Positions 34,031 to 45,768 of a stretch of DNA of 64,000 nt are shown here, in pieces. The stretch covers positions 6,751,151 to 6,815,150 of the forward strand of contig NC_003071.7 in assembly GCF_000001735.4 (NCBI RefSeq), in the 5' to 3' direction. Every line of letters begins with the position of its first letter. The first letter of the stretch is position 1. The notes beneath the pieces are model-generated. The model had not been told where the DNA came from, ran no database searches, and was given only the letters and a program-made list of their open reading frames with translations. Source of the stretch: Arabidopsis thaliana (taxonomy: Eukaryota > Streptophyta > Magnoliopsida > Brassicales > Brassicaceae). Made by a program: the position numbers and the translations under genes.

Positions 34031-34417
34031 GGTAAGCAGAGGAGAGATGTGTAATAACACACACAGACTTAGCTAAAAGCTAGAAACAAGCAAAAACTCT
34101 GCTATTGCAGGAGAAACTTCAGAGGAGATGAGAGCCTTTCTTTGCATTCACAAAAGCTCAGCAGAAGAATTCTTGAGAGAGAGCAGATGAGAAGCAAAGT
34201 CTGTGGCTAAAAGAAACAGAGAAGAAAACCATGAGGGGAGAAGAGAAAAAGGAGACTCCGGCAAGAAAAGAGGGAAAATTTCCCAAAATAGCTAAAAAAA
34301 TTAGTTCAGATCTACTAATTTTGAACCCATTTGCCTCTTTCAGTTATCTCGGAGACTGTGCCTGAAAGAGAAAAGAGTCAAGAAAGAAAGATAACATTTT
34401 GGTATAATATAATCCGT

Positions 34418-34433
34418 CTCTCTATGTGGATTC
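34418..34433 (+). repeat. Target-site duplication of LINE 2, right copy
   Basis: CTCTCTATGTGGATTC, identical to 27692-27707. It marks the exact 5' junction of the LINE. Confidence 0.95.
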
Positions 34434-34722
34434 AAATATTGTATTTTTGCGTTTTTCACAATAATATGTCATGTGGCGAAACTGTAATTATTTAGTTAGC
34501 AAATATTGTCAAATATTTAGTTAGCAAATCATGGTTTTTGTTTTAAATGACACAAAACAGATGCAAGTGTCCAGTATAGTAGTAGTACTGAAAAGTATCT
34601 ATGCCCACATTCCCACGTAAACTTAACAACTAACGCTAGTTCAAAGAGAATTTTAATCAAGCTAAACCAAAGTATTTTGTCGGCTGTGATTGAGAAAATG
34701 GAGTAAACGAGATAACACAGAT

Positions 34723-34739
34723 GTAGTTCTCTAACTCTT
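34723..34739 (+). repeat. Target-site duplication of retroposon, left copy
   Basis: GTAGTTCTCTAACTCTT, identical over 17 bp to 35788-35804. It abuts a T run at 34740-34753. Confidence 0.9.
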
Positions 34740-35787
34740 TTTTTTTTTTTTTTCGTCTGAATGATTCATGATATTAACAACAACTTGTTCACAATTACAA
34801 AGAGGAAACGAAAGCAATCAAACTACAGAAAATCATTACAACAATGTAATGGATTTATCAATTTCAAGCACCTTCTGTAGCCAAAAGGAGTAGCGTACTG
34901 CTACAAAAGACTGCGATCGGTCCGCCATTGTGACACCTTTAGCTAAGAGGAAAACTCCTTGGATTGCACAACGATCTTCAAACAAGGTGGAATACAGATG
35001 CCGGCGAGACTTTAACCCCCAAAAACTAAGCCGGCGGGACTCTAACCCCCAGAAACTAAATCCCAACATAGGGAGACAAGAAAAGACATAAAACTAAAAA
35101 GATCTAAACTTTATTGAAAGGATATGACGCAGAGAACCAAATTTCTTACTACCCGAGCCAACCGAGAACGCAAAACAAGCAGGAGGTCGCCGAAGGAGCT
35201 GACAACCAACCCAAAAAATTCCGATCTACTAGCCTCACTTGATAATTAAGAGTCTTCAGAAGAAAAAACCTTGGGATACCTTGGATGGCGGGACGGTAGA
35301 ATCTCGGCAAAAACATGCAGAGACCGTCGGAATCGCCGGACCGGATGTGTCAACCAATGGACGTGAACCGGTAAAGGACCCAAACTTAGGCGGATCTTGC
35401 CCTAGATCCATTTGTTGAAGCTGTGTGAGAAAACCTAAAAATTAGGTCGCCCAAACCGAATCACCACACATCGACAATGAGTGGCTTAGAGCCAACGCGG
35501 TTAGGGCCAAGGAGGACTCAGGCAAAGAAGAAACAAGAACCTGCAACAAAATTTAAGTAACAAAAATCTAGATCTAAAAAGAGAAAAAAGCAGAGAAGGA
35601 ATCAAAATGAAACCAATCCACAGATCTCTCCACACAAAGACATGAAACTAGATAACTAAACAAAAACTGAAAGAACCAACCGACGCCGTGACCATGGTGG
35701 CCCACACGCGCCGGTCGGAGACGAAGAACACAAGCAGCGGCGAGTTGAAGAGAGAAGGGAGAAAAATAAGAGAGAGAAAAAAAAAAG
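34740..35787 (-). mobile_element. Non-autonomous retroposon (Sadhu-like?)
   Basis: A 1,048-bp minus-strand insertion with a poly(A) tail (T run at 34740-34753) and a perfect 17-bp target-site duplication on both sides. Its 5' end on the minus strand is pyrimidine-rich (CTCTCTCTTATTTTTCTCCC). It encodes at most a 77-codon frame at 34836-35069 with no reverse transcriptase. An internal direct repeat (CCGGCGRGACTYTAACCCCC) occurs twice at 34998-35060. Size, tail and lack of coding fit the Sadhu retroposons of Arabidopsis, or a 5'-truncated LINE. The family assignment is inference; the mechanism is well supported. Confidence 0.8.
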
Positions 35788-35804
35788 GTAGTTCTCTAAC
35801 TCTT
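35788..35804 (+). repeat. Target-site duplication of retroposon, right copy
   Basis: GTAGTTCTCTAACTCTT, second copy, at the 5' junction of the retroposon. Confidence 0.9.
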
Positions 35805-36463
35805 GAGTTATATAATTACATTGTTTAGCACTTATTTACAGTTACTTACCTTAAAAAAGTTGTTATTTTAGAAAAAACGAAAAACGTAATTTTGATTTAG
35901 TATCTTATATTAACCTTAAGAAAACCACGTAAATTCAACTAAAATCCATTTTCACTCATAAACGGTAAATAATATTTCAGATTATTGTATATAAAACATG
36001 AAATATATTCTAATATGATATTATTTAATTTCTATACTTTAATAAAATCAAAAATTAAATTAAATTCTATGGATTTTTTATTTATGCATAAGTTTATTCA
36101 ATTTAATACGGTGAAATTTAAATAAGTTAATTACTATATGAGTTTAATATACTTTGTGACTAGTTAGATTGAAATTACTGAATTAATAACTAAAATATGT
36201 CAATTTGATAGAAGCAAAACTAATACATGATTTTAAATTTTAAAATAAATAAATGTATTATGCTGATGTGGCATATGACACTATTGCTACTAATGTGTCG
36301 GAAAGATGAAGAAAGTCTACCAATTATTTTTTTTACAAATTCCAAGCCCCTATTTTATCGAAAAAGGTAAATTAATCAAGTAAAGCAAATAATGTCCGAG
36401 TAAGTAGAAGGACAACTACATAAGTGGAGGAGGATTGTAAGATATAACAAAATTAAGATTTGA
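35805..36463. other. AT-rich intergenic, nothing recognised
   Basis: Very AT-rich sequence without an open frame of note. Confidence 0.5.
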
Positions 36464-36742
36464 AACCATATTGAGGACGACGACAAAGGCTTACCTGAAC
36501 CGGATCCGAACCACCAAAGATACCTTCTACTCGTGAATTTGACTTTCTTTGACTCCGATGAAGATGATCTTTACAGCTCTCAAGATGAGAGGTGAAGTAA
36601 ACGGTTTAAGGGTGGTGCAGAAGCATTTGAAGGTAGAGATGAATGTTTCTCCTTTGGTGGTGGTGAGACTGAATGTATAAAGAAACAACAAGACGAACCA
36701 AACACAAAGACAAGGTTTGTAGAAAACTCAATGAGTATATAA
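36464..36742 (+). pseudogene. Unrecognised coding-like fragment with one in-frame stop
   Basis: A single plus-strand frame runs 92 codons to a TAA at 36740-36742, interrupted only by one TGA at 36593-36595. It has no ATG at its left end. The peptide is strongly biased in a protein-like way: an acidic block FFDSDEDDLYSSQDER before the stop, and FKGGAEAFEGRDECFSFGGG with KKQQDEPNTKT after it. In DNA this AT-rich such a long GC-balanced frame is unusual. I do not recognise the family. It could be a decayed exon or part of an unannotated gene. Confidence 0.35.
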
Positions 36743-37168
36743 CTTATATTGATTCGTGAATTTAAAAGTACAAAGGGAGTGAGCTGCTATTGAGCTCTTA
36801 CAAACGTTCTAAACGATTGAGTAAAGAAAGAAAGAGGCTCCTTTGTCCTAATGAAAGAGTAGAGAGCATATACAATGATACTGGCTTATTCCCAACAAGA
36901 GAACAACACATACAGTCAATGACTCATAAAACGCTCCGTCTGACTTATTTCCAATTGCTCGAAAGTAACAGAAGTGAAATGCTTGCAATGCAGAATCATA
37001 GCTTCCGCGAAAACATTTTGTCCCAAGGAAAGAGTAGAGAGCATATACATTAATACTGAGAGCTTCTTAGGCAAGGAGCTTACATTGCTTGTCCCCAGTG
37101 ATAGAGAACGCTTATAAACAGCTCACAAACGCACCGTCTGATCTTATATGACTCTGAGTTAGGCTCCT
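36743..37168. other. 3' flank of NYN gene, with a diverged direct repeat
   Basis: Two diverged copies share GAAAGAGTAGAGAGCATATA (36853 and 37028) and, 100-odd bp further on, CGCNCCGTCTGA (36932 and about 37129). Likely the 3' untranslated region of the minus-strand gene. No separate gene is called. Confidence 0.5.
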
Positions 37169-38638
37169 TTAAACCGGGCTGATGAGTTTCCTCCCTGTAG
37201 CAGGATCTTCATGTATGGCAACAACATCCCTTAACTTGTCAAAGAGCTGCTCCAAGTGATTCACGCCCATATTTGTGTAGGCCAATGGCCTTTTGTACCT
37301 TAGCTTGTATATCGCTTCGAAACAATCCATCTGTACCTGACAACAATAGCTCACCAAAATGTCTTGTAGCTCGAATTTGAACTCTTCTAGGTTCCTCTCG
37401 CTCTGAACCGAGCCTGTGTCTGACATTTCATCAGAGGAGACTCCTCCATTGGTAGTTACCCCGTTAGGCTCTTTTCCTTTCCTCTCTCTTCTCAGTAGAA
37501 CCACAGGGGAAGAAGGAGAGATAATGTTCGGTTTCGAGTTGCGCAGGTAAACAAATCTCTTGTTGCCTTTACCATCAACTACAATCACATCACTCATCTT
37601 TTTGAACAGATCCACAAGCTTGGCCACCCCATAATCCGATACAAAAAGCGGTTTACTGAATTTCCGTTGGTATTCAGAAGGAACACGCATAAGAGGAATA
37701 CATCCACCTGAAAGCTCTAGCAGCTTCACGAGCTGCCCCTTCAAACCGTTTAAATCTCCCGGCGCTACCCACATGGTGGACTCAAGGTGACCTGAAGGAG
37801 GACATGCCATAGACTCGCCTGAATTAGATGGCCAACACGACATTACACCGCTACTATACTCATTACGAAACTGCGAAACCATCAAGGAAGAAGACTCTCT
37901 TGGATCACTACTATAACAGTTACCTCTATAGAGAATAGTTTCATCTTCATTCAAACCATCCATGTTACTGTTATCACCAATATTACACCCCATAAGATAC
38001 GGAACAACACGAGGTTTACATCGCGGCACAAAGCCTTCACCGTGAACAATACTATGCCAATCCCAAACAAACTTACCAGCATTAGACAAAGCTGAATTCA
38101 CATACACACTAGAAGGTATAACAAGAATCACAGTATACCCACGCTGACCCAATATATGAAGCGCAGGCGCGAAATCAACATCACCCGATACGAGAACGAT
38201 AGTCGCAGGCGGCTTATTATCAAGCACAAACAAGAACATATCAATCAAAATCGCTTTATCCGACGCATCTTTCCTACCATTTGGTACATCAATAAGCTTC
38301 ACACCGGTTCTTTGACAACCTTCTCGAACCCGACGAGGGAAACCATTGAAATCCCCGTAAGCCGAGAAGTTAACAACGGGACCGGATATCACAGGATGTA
38401 ACTGAATAGCCATTCTTATGTTACTAGCTACATCTTCAGGACGTACATCGCTAGGAACGGGACAATTCTCCATATCCCAGAGAATGGCCATAGGACCATC
38501 TGTAGAAGAATGTCTTTGTGTTGCAATCATGTTTAAATCCGCTAGGTATTTGATTCTTCTTTGTTCATCGGAATCAATAGAGACTAAAGTTGTTGCTGCT
38601 GATGGATTATAATAACTTGACATAGCGTTTTGTATCAT
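37169..38638 (-). CDS. NYN-domain / LOTUS (OST-HTH) protein
   Basis: 489-residue protein of the MARF1/Limkain-b1 type. The N-terminal NYN (PIN-like) nuclease domain, about residues 50-200, carries the acidic residues expected for metal-dependent RNA cleavage: D55 in LWDMEN, D127 in ASDK, D153 and D155 in SGDVDF. Two OST-HTH/LOTUS RNA-binding domains follow, at about 300-375 (LKGQLVKLLELSGG...FVYLRN) and 415-489 (FELQDILVSYC...GRKLISPV). The ATG at 38638 follows a splice acceptor (TTTCCAG) that ends a 5'-UTR intron; the leader exon lies near 38780-38940. Older annotations call such genes putative endonuclease or glycosyl hydrolase; AT2G15560 by remembered order. The RNA targets are unknown. 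Confidence 0.88.
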   Translation of the reverse strand: MIQNAMSSYYNPSAATTLVSIDSDEQRRIKYLADLNMIATQRHSSTDGPMAILWDMENCPVPSDVRPEDVASNIRMAIQLHPVISGPVVNFSAYGDFNGFPRRVREGCQRTGVKLIDVPNGRKDASDKAILIDMFLFVLDNKPPATIVLVSGDVDFAPALHILGQRGYTVILVIPSSVYVNSALSNAGKFVWDWHSIVHGEGFVPRCKPRVVPYLMGCNIGDNSNMDGLNEDETILYRGNCYSSDPRESSSLMVSQFRNEYSSGVMSCWPSNSGESMACPPSGHLESTMWVAPGDLNGLKGQLVKLLELSGGCIPLMRVPSEYQRKFSKPLFVSDYGVAKLVDLFKKMSDVIVVDGKGNKRFVYLRNSKPNIISPSSPVVLLRRERKGKEPNGVTTNGGVSSDEMSDTGSVQSERNLEEFKFELQDILVSYCCQVQMDCFEAIYKLRYKRPLAYTNMGVNHLEQLFDKLRDVVAIHEDPATGRKLISPV

Positions 38639-38949
38639 CAAAGGTTCCTGGAAACGGAAATTAAACAAAGAGATTCACATATAAACAATTAGCTACAGAT
38701 CAGTGAAGATTATGAAAGGAAGTTCGAGAAATTGCGATGTAGGAGAAAGTAGAATCTATTGATTTCGTCATTTCGAAACCAAATTTTACCAGATTCAGGG
38801 GAGAGATAAGGATCTCGTAGACGATACGAAGACGGAATTTGGAAAATTCTTCAGATTAGTTGTTGATTCTTCTCGATCTTCTTCTCCGACGGATTTTGGG
38901 AATTTTTAGGGTTCTACAAAAGTTTTTGCGTTTGTCCAGAGAAAGCATA

Positions 38950-39200
38950 TAAAGAGAGAGTCGGTGGTATTAACTAGTTTTTATTTTGCCAAAAGAATAT
39001 CCAATAATAAATGTTTTGATCTTTTTGAAAGAGAATAGTTGCATATATGTGAAAAAGGATAATCCGATCTGTTACGTATTGTAATGCTTGGGGCAAATAG
39101 ATTTTTGCAGAAAATGTTTTTTTTAAAAGAAATTCTTTTGAAAATATCAATTTTACTAAAATCTGATGAAAATATTGATTCTAAACACTTAAATAAATAA

Positions 39201-39235
<35 letters not shown>

Positions 39236-40405
39236 AATAGAAAATATTAAACGACATTTTTTTCTAAATAACTTAGATATCAAAAAAATATTAAACAATT
39301 TTTTTATTTTATTTTTTATGTAAATCGATTAAAATATGATACATATTCTAACAGAAACCGAAATAAATAGTCATAAAATTTTAACGAATAATAAACTCTT
39401 TACCTGAATTATCTAAATCTGAATAAATCCAAACCAAATCCAAACAAAAATTCGAATATCTACGCTTAGATAGCAGTATGTTTTTTTGGCCTGGTCAACA
39501 CATTCTTATTTTTTAAACTGTTGGTTAGCGTTTATTTCATGTATAAAATGGTCATATGTGAAGTTGATGGTTAAAATGGATATAATTTGAAAATTGGAAT
39601 ATTAAATGACATTTTTCCCGTTTTTGCTATAATCAAAATGACATCGTATTGGAAACTAATGAAGATTAGTTAACGGTTGTTATCAATCTGTTAACGTCAG
39701 ATAACGTCGTGTGAATTTTAACCTGGTCAACGATTAATTTGTGTAAAATAATTAATTAACGATTTTTACATATATTAATTGATTATATACAAAATTTATA
39801 TATTAAATAGCTATTTTTTTAAAATTCATATATTAAACGATATTTTTCCCATTTTATATAGTCAAAATAGACAAATATTGTTTACTCTTGCTCGTATTTT
39901 TTATTTTATTTTTACTGAAAAACCTTTATTGAATGTCACACAAAATATTATAAACATAAACCGACGAGAATGAATAAGGGACATGAGTCGGTGGAAACGA
40001 ATTCCCCAGAAACTAAACCGGCTGGATTGAGTCTCGTGGAAACGAAAACCAAACTAAATCAGTACTTCTATCAAACTTCTTCTTTTCGTCTAATGAAATC
40101 CGAGGACCGAAGGTTCATAGGTGGAATTGACAAATTCTTAAAGGCAACAACAGTAGTAACTATAAAAACAAGTTCAAAGAAAAGAAAATATAGAACACTA
40201 AAATCATCAATAAGAAGAAGGAATATTTATGTATTCACAATACTTCCTGAGCTATCTTTCCACAAACCCAACAGTTATATTCACAGAGAATAAAAGAAGA
40301 AACAAAGACATCAACCATATCGCAATGGAGCGATGATGATAATCTTCCAACAATATTTTTAATCAAAGTGGTAGTGAGAGTTCTCATCAACGATTGTTAC
40401 CTTCT
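38950..40405. other. AT-rich intergenic with microsatellite
   Basis: Contains a TA microsatellite at about 39206-39232. A block at 39590-39860 includes two copies of TATTAAAYGAYATTTTTCCC (near 39599 and 39832), and a related ATTTAAATGACATTTTTCCC occurs near 62918, so this is a dispersed repeat. A 107-codon plus-strand frame at 39970-40293 has no domain and is not called. Confidence 0.5.
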
Positions 40406-41752
40406 TCATGAGTTCAAGACTCTTTCAATGGCGGAAATATAGAACTCTTTAGGCATTGTACCCATGATTGACTCTCGTTTCTCCCCGTTCTTGAAGAGCA
40501 GAACTACCGGCACAGCCTTTATCTCGTACTCTTCAGCCACCGGCAAGTCATTGTCTGCATTAAGGAGATAGCAGTTTAGTTTTCCAGCATAGTCCCCTGC
40601 TATTTCGTCTATTATCCTGTGGACCATCCGACATGGACCGCACCAACTCGTGTAGAATTCTACTAACACCGGGGTTTCGCTTTTTAGAACTGAGTCTTCC
40701 CATGATCGTTGTGTAACTTCAGCTGCTGCTCATAGAGAAAATGAGACGTGATGGAGGATTTCAAAACTCAAATATTCTAATAATCGAACCAACAAGACAA
40801 TCTCAAAGAACTGGAAGTAGTGTCCTATGTAACTGAAAATGTTGAAATACTTCAACATGACAACCTAAGCATCTCATTTTACATTATTTTTGGTTTTGTA
40901 ATAAACAATGGAAGTAGACCAAGTTGTATCAACAAGTCATACAATCAGAAGGTAACCCAAAGTTACAAATTAATTTATGAAAAGATATGAAAGTGGGAAT
41001 CAAAAGCATTTGGAACCACACTGGCTCACATGTTAAGCTTAAAGAAATTTTCACGTTTATGCTAGAAACAAGATTTGGTCTCAGCTTTTGGCAAAGTGAG
41101 ATTTGAATCTCACATTTTGACAATTATGCCAAAATCTGACTATTTTACCTTTACCAGCGTTACGACATACTGTTCTGTATACGGTTCAGTTATGCGGTTC
41201 AGTTAAGTATACTGTTCCGGCATACGAATTTGTGTCCGTACACAAGGCAGAAGACCATGTTTTAATGTATATATAGACACTAGTAGTTACAATTCATGCC
41301 TACTTATAAACTATGAGTTCTAAGGCACTTTCGACCAAACCTAACATAGCTTCAAAACTAGATTAGCAGAAAAGCAGCTAAACCTACATATATGATCTCG
41401 ATCATAAGAAAATGAAAACAGGTTTTTCATAAAGTTACCAAAAAAAACTAAAGTTTAAGTTTCATTCCCAAATTTGACCACACAAGTATTTATCATTCTT
41501 AAACCAGAACTAAAGATAGGCAATCAATGAAAGTAAATCAGTATATGTACCTCGAGAATCACGAACGCATAGAGGAGAAAGACGGAGGCGAGAGGCGGAG
41601 GAAGATAGGAGAGATCGTCTGTCGGAGAAACGGAGAGAGCGAGGGGAGAAGCTGGTGACTGGGAAGAGACGCGACGGAGATGAAATATGTCGAGCTGTGT
41701 GAAATCGAGTGGGGTTGAAACATATAGAGGAGGAAGAAGAAGAAATCGCCAT
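40406..41752 (-). CDS. TRX-M3: Thioredoxin m3, plastid
   Basis: Two exons, 41551-41752 and 40406-40725, give 173 residues. Residues 1 to about 65 are a Ser/Arg-rich plastid transit peptide. The thioredoxin fold follows with the redox-active WCGPC at 95-99 and the cis-Pro segment AVPVVLLF. It reduces target disulfides in the stroma. The family member At2g15570 is GAT1, reported to affect callose and plasmodesmatal transport in meristems (established knowledge; match by sequence memory). The ATG at 41752 starts the transit peptide; a longer frame begins upstream without a homologous extension. The intron of about 825 bp shows nothing else. Confidence 0.93.
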
Positions 41753-41849
41753 TGAAGAGTGATTTGAGAAGAAGAAGACATTTCTCAGATCTGAGAGAGA
41801 TGAAAAACGTAAACGGAGAAAAGTGGGTCCCACTAACCGAACTTCCACT

Positions 41850-42599
41850 TGTCCAGATGAATTATTTATTTATTTGTTTATTTATTTTATTTTAATAATA
41901 ATTATAGAATTCGGTCGAACCAATCGAGTTAATGATAGTAAACCATGATCCAATTTGGCTTCCAATCCTGTTTCTGATATATTGGTTAATGGTTATTCTT
42001 AATCTTACCCACATAACCATATATATTGGTTAATGGTTATTATATATATATATATATATATGGTTATGTGGGTGAGCCGGACAAAAACAAAAACTCACTT
42101 TAAAATTTAGATAATTTTGAAGTTTTTGGTGATTTAGCATTCATATTATGGTTGGAGCTCGAGTTTTGAGACGTTGTCTTGTTCCCAAAAATGCTAAACA
42201 TTAATTTACAGTCACAGTTGGTTATTAGGATTTGAAGCATATGAAAATGGTAATATAAAGTATTTTTATTAAAGTTTTTTCTAGTCAATTTGTTAAGTTT
42301 TAATATATTTATGTTAGTTCGTGTGTGATATATATAGAAGAAGGTGGTGAAATTGAGAATGATTGTAAGTAAGGATGATCATGATTTGTGAAGCAAGCGT
42401 GGAGAAAACCATTTACAACGAAGTTAAGGAGGGTTGGGTATAAGACCACTCAAGAAAACAAATAAGGTTTGCGAGCTGAAGCTAATATCTACTCTTTGTT
42501 TCGACATCATTGTAGAATAAGTGTGTTCATACCTATCTAATCCAAAAAAAGTTTTCTAATCCATAAAAAGTTTTTTTGGGCTGTGAAAGCAACTCACCT
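41850..42599. other. Intergenic with a palindromic hairpin
   Basis: AT-rich. ACCCACATAACCATATATA (42007-42025) and its inverse (42054-42072) flank a short spacer and a TA run, forming a stem of 19 bp or more. No gene. Confidence 0.6.
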
Positions 42600-43095
42600 C
42601 AAGGGTCTTGGATGGAGAAGAAAATTCTAAAGATCAGGGCACTGGCCAAGAGTTTTCATCAGGTTAAAGTTAAAAGTGGTTGAGGAACATCCTTTTGGCA
42701 TGAAAAATGGTCCTCCGTGGGGAAATTATTGGACATCTTTGGTGATAGGGGATGTATAGACCTTAGGATACCAAAAGCTGATATAATGGATGATACTCAC
42801 AGAGAAAGACGTCATCGAGTGGAGAACTTAAATAAAGTTGAAGCTGAAATCAAAGAAATGCGATTGAGATGAAAAACATGGGAGGAAGATGTGAACCATT
42901 GGCGATGGAAGACAAGTTTTAAAAGGAAATTCTCCTCAAATGAAACTTGGAAACTTTTGAGAGCACAACAACCTACATGCAGCTGGGCTAAGGGTTTGTC
43001 GAAGCTACACCAAAATTTGCTTTGATTACATGGCGTGCAGTGCATGACAGATTACCCACATGTATTCGTATGAAGATGTGGAACACACAAGATTT
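42600..43095 (+). mobile_element. LINE ORF2 remnant (zinc-binding region)
   Basis: A degraded plus-strand fragment reads, through several frameshifts and stops, as the segment between reverse transcriptase and RNase H of a LINE: SFWHEKWSSVGKLLDIFGDRGC with IDLRIPKADIMDD, then WRWKTSFKRKFSSNETWKLL, a CSWAKG motif and a FAxITW-like stretch. No termini can be placed. Confidence 0.7.
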
Positions 43096-43789
43096 GTAGT
43101 GAATAGATTCTACATTCATTCAAAAAAAAAAAGCATTTACAAAGTCTATTATTATTCTTTCAATATTTGGTTTTTATTTTACATTGTTTTAGCCATTTTC
43201 AATTAAAAATATGATGTCGGATGAATTTTTACTATGTTTTGGATTAATTTGAAATGCTTTGCTTACTCATACTATTTTTTAATCCTTATCAAAGACCACC
43301 ATCTATAATTGAATGATGATGATATATTGATTGTCTGCGTCTAAGCTTAGTTTAAACTTTGAAGATGAACAAGATTTCATAACAAAATAAAAGAATTGTT
43401 ACGTAAATAATAATAATTTAATAGAATATGAACCTCGAGGACCATCCACAAAACCCGCTAAACTTGGTGCTCATGTTTGGATCTAGCAATAGTGAGCCAC
43501 GGGAGCCGACTCATGGCTGTCTTAAAAAAAATCCATAGCAAGATATTTTCCTTTAATTTTGGTATATTCGAATTTAGACTTCTTATTTTGGAGATTACCA
43601 GTTAATGAATGAGAAAGAAAAATCTCATTGTTTTCCATAGATTTTATGGTTCTTATGGAAAAAATAGGAAGAAAAAGTCTTTAAATGTTTACATTCCGAA
43701 TCTTTAGATATAATAAATTACGCTTAAGTGAACAATTAGTGTTGGGAGAAGCTCTATCAAATCTAGAAGAAACAAGAAATTAGCAAAAC

Positions 43790-44065
43790 AGTGAGTAAGA
43801 TGTTGGATTGACGGCTCGTGGAAACAATCGGATTCAACCATAAGTTTTAGATGGTGGTGCCTTCGGAGAGACAACCAAACTGTACTACTTGGAGCAAAAT
43901 GTCATTGGACGAGTCTCTCTCTTCTTCACACGGAAATGGAGACTCTTTTATGGGCAATGAAAAGTATCATCTTAAAAGGATTGATTGTGATCAGGCGTTC
44001 AAAACTGATAGTAACGAGCTAGTGTTGATAATGCAGGCGTCTGATGTTTCAAGATTTCTCTAATC
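43790..44065 (+). mobile_element. LINE RNase H remnant
   Basis: A plus-strand fragment translates, with frameshifts, to CWIDGSWKQSDSTISFRWWC, then HTEMETLLWAMKSI and KTDSNELVLIMQ. This is the pattern D...E...D of a LINE C-terminal RNase H. Probably the continuation of the relic at 42600-43095. Confidence 0.7.
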
Positions 44066-45768
44066 TACTTGATGAGATTGGCCAACTTCGTGATTCTTTC
44101 TTTCTTTCTCGTTTTATAATATTGTTCGCTCTTGTAGTTTTTATGCAGATTGTCTAGTTCGTTACTCTAAATTTTATACTTTATAAATCTTATTTGTAAA
44201 CTATTTTCCTCCAAAATGGGCTATCAATCGTAGAGTGATTTTCTAAATTAATATGTTCTTGACATATTAGATGATATTTTAAAATTTTAATGCAGATTAA
44301 TTAGTTCTGTATTAGTTTTGATGATTTATGTGATGTTTAATATAAGAAAATATTTTTAAAAAATAATTTAATTTACATGCAAAAATATGTAACATCAAAT
44401 ATAGAAATTGGAGGAGTATTAAATACATAAATTATAGTGATATGGCATACTAAAAAAACTATAGCTTTTTAATTTGTTAAAAACTTTTGTTTGTAGTTAA
44501 TAAATATGTTGGACTGTAACGTAAACTGACACGATTCTAACCTTTTATACCAAACGTGAAACAAAGCGAATAAGTTTTCTTTACTAGTCTATGCCACCCT
44601 CACACTATTTACGTGTATTAAAAATATTGTAGTATGACTTTTTATTATTATTATTGTAGTATGACTTTTAAAAGCATTTTTACTGTGTTTTTATATTTTC
44701 AAAATATCCTTTTTACTCAAAACATTTGTCGATTTATTTCTTTGCATTTTATGATATTTTTTTTCTTTGTTTTAATTTCTGCATAGTTTCGCAATTGAGT
44801 TTTAGAATTTTCAAAGAGGTTTCAGAGTTTGATCGATTTGGATATTTAACTAGTATGACATGATCGATTACATTTTAAAAATAATAATATCAGCATATCA
44901 TCATCAATTATATAGTTGATGATGATATGCTATTATTGTTTTTTATTAGTGATAATAACTGTTGAAAAAAACCACTGATCGTCAGTCGAATTCCTGATCA
45001 TAAAAGTCATGGTCCATATCAGCTATATGAGCTTACACGGCATTCCTAGCTCTTATTATAAATCTCCCCACATTATAATGAAAGCAAAAACTTAACCAAT
45101 TGCAACATGCAAATAAACTAACCTCTATGAACGGAGTTAAGTAACTATTGATCGAGGAAAACTAGCAAGTCAGAGCAATAACTGTTACTTACCATTTAAT
45201 TTTAACTTATGAAATGATGGGAAACGTATAGTAAAATAAAATAACCAAAACGTAAGAAGTAAACAAGGTGCATTTTGAAACCCAAAATGTTAAAATACTG
45301 GCGATTTAATCTCTTAAAGCTTAAATGATTAAGTAACTACCTATTGATAATACTCACAATTTAATTTTATTTGAAAATATATATTTTTAGGATTTTTAAC
45401 CAACAGCATAAAGGAAGAAATTCACATTCCTATAATGTGATTTTTAGGCTAAAAAGGAAGATGGAATTCTAATATTATCTTTGTCAATTTTTCAATCATT
45501 GATCAACTTTTGTATAGATAGGAAAACAACTATGTGTAATTTTTTTAAGCTACTTAGAGTTTATGTGTTTGAGTTTCTTTTGGGAGATGTAAGAATTTTT
45601 TAGATATCCGAGTTTTTTTTTGGTACAAGGTTAACTTACAAGATTTAAAGAGTACAAGATTTACGAGTTGATCGAGCGTCTTCAATATTTTGAGTTGTGA
45701 ATTCAAATTTATAATTCATTGTTTCTGTTTCGGTTAAAAATATGGTTTTAAGCACTTGATTTATTATA
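44066..45768. other. AT-rich intergenic
   Basis: No gene recognised. A perfect 16-bp inverted repeat (AGCATATCATCATCAA / TTGATGATGATATGCT, 44892-44907 and 44916-44931) lies near 44.9 kb. Confidence 0.5.
44892..44931. repeat. Perfect short hairpin
   Basis: 16-bp arms with an 8-bp loop. The flanks (ATAAT/ATTAT) extend the stem weakly. Too short and AT-rich to call a miRNA. Confidence 0.7.

Larger units (their letters stand above)
27708..34417 (-). mobile_element. LINE (L1-type) retrotransposon 2, young
   Basis: A 6.7-kb minus-strand LINE bounded by a perfect 16-bp target-site duplication (27692-27707 and 34418-34433), with the poly(A) tail seen as 20 T at 27708-27727. Leader 34031-34417, ORF1 32036-34030, a spacer of about 165 bp, ORF2 27807-31868. 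It appears full length. Only two single-base frameshifts were found in ORF2 and all catalytic motifs are intact. A perfect duplication and few lesions mean recent insertion. Confidence 0.95.

Noticed and set aside
39970-40293. 107-codon plus-strand frame
   Set aside because: No recognisable domain; composition fits AT-rich flank of thioredoxin m3 (antisense to its 3' end region).
44892-44931. miRNA precursor
   Set aside because: 16-bp stem is too short for a plant miRNA precursor and very AT-rich.
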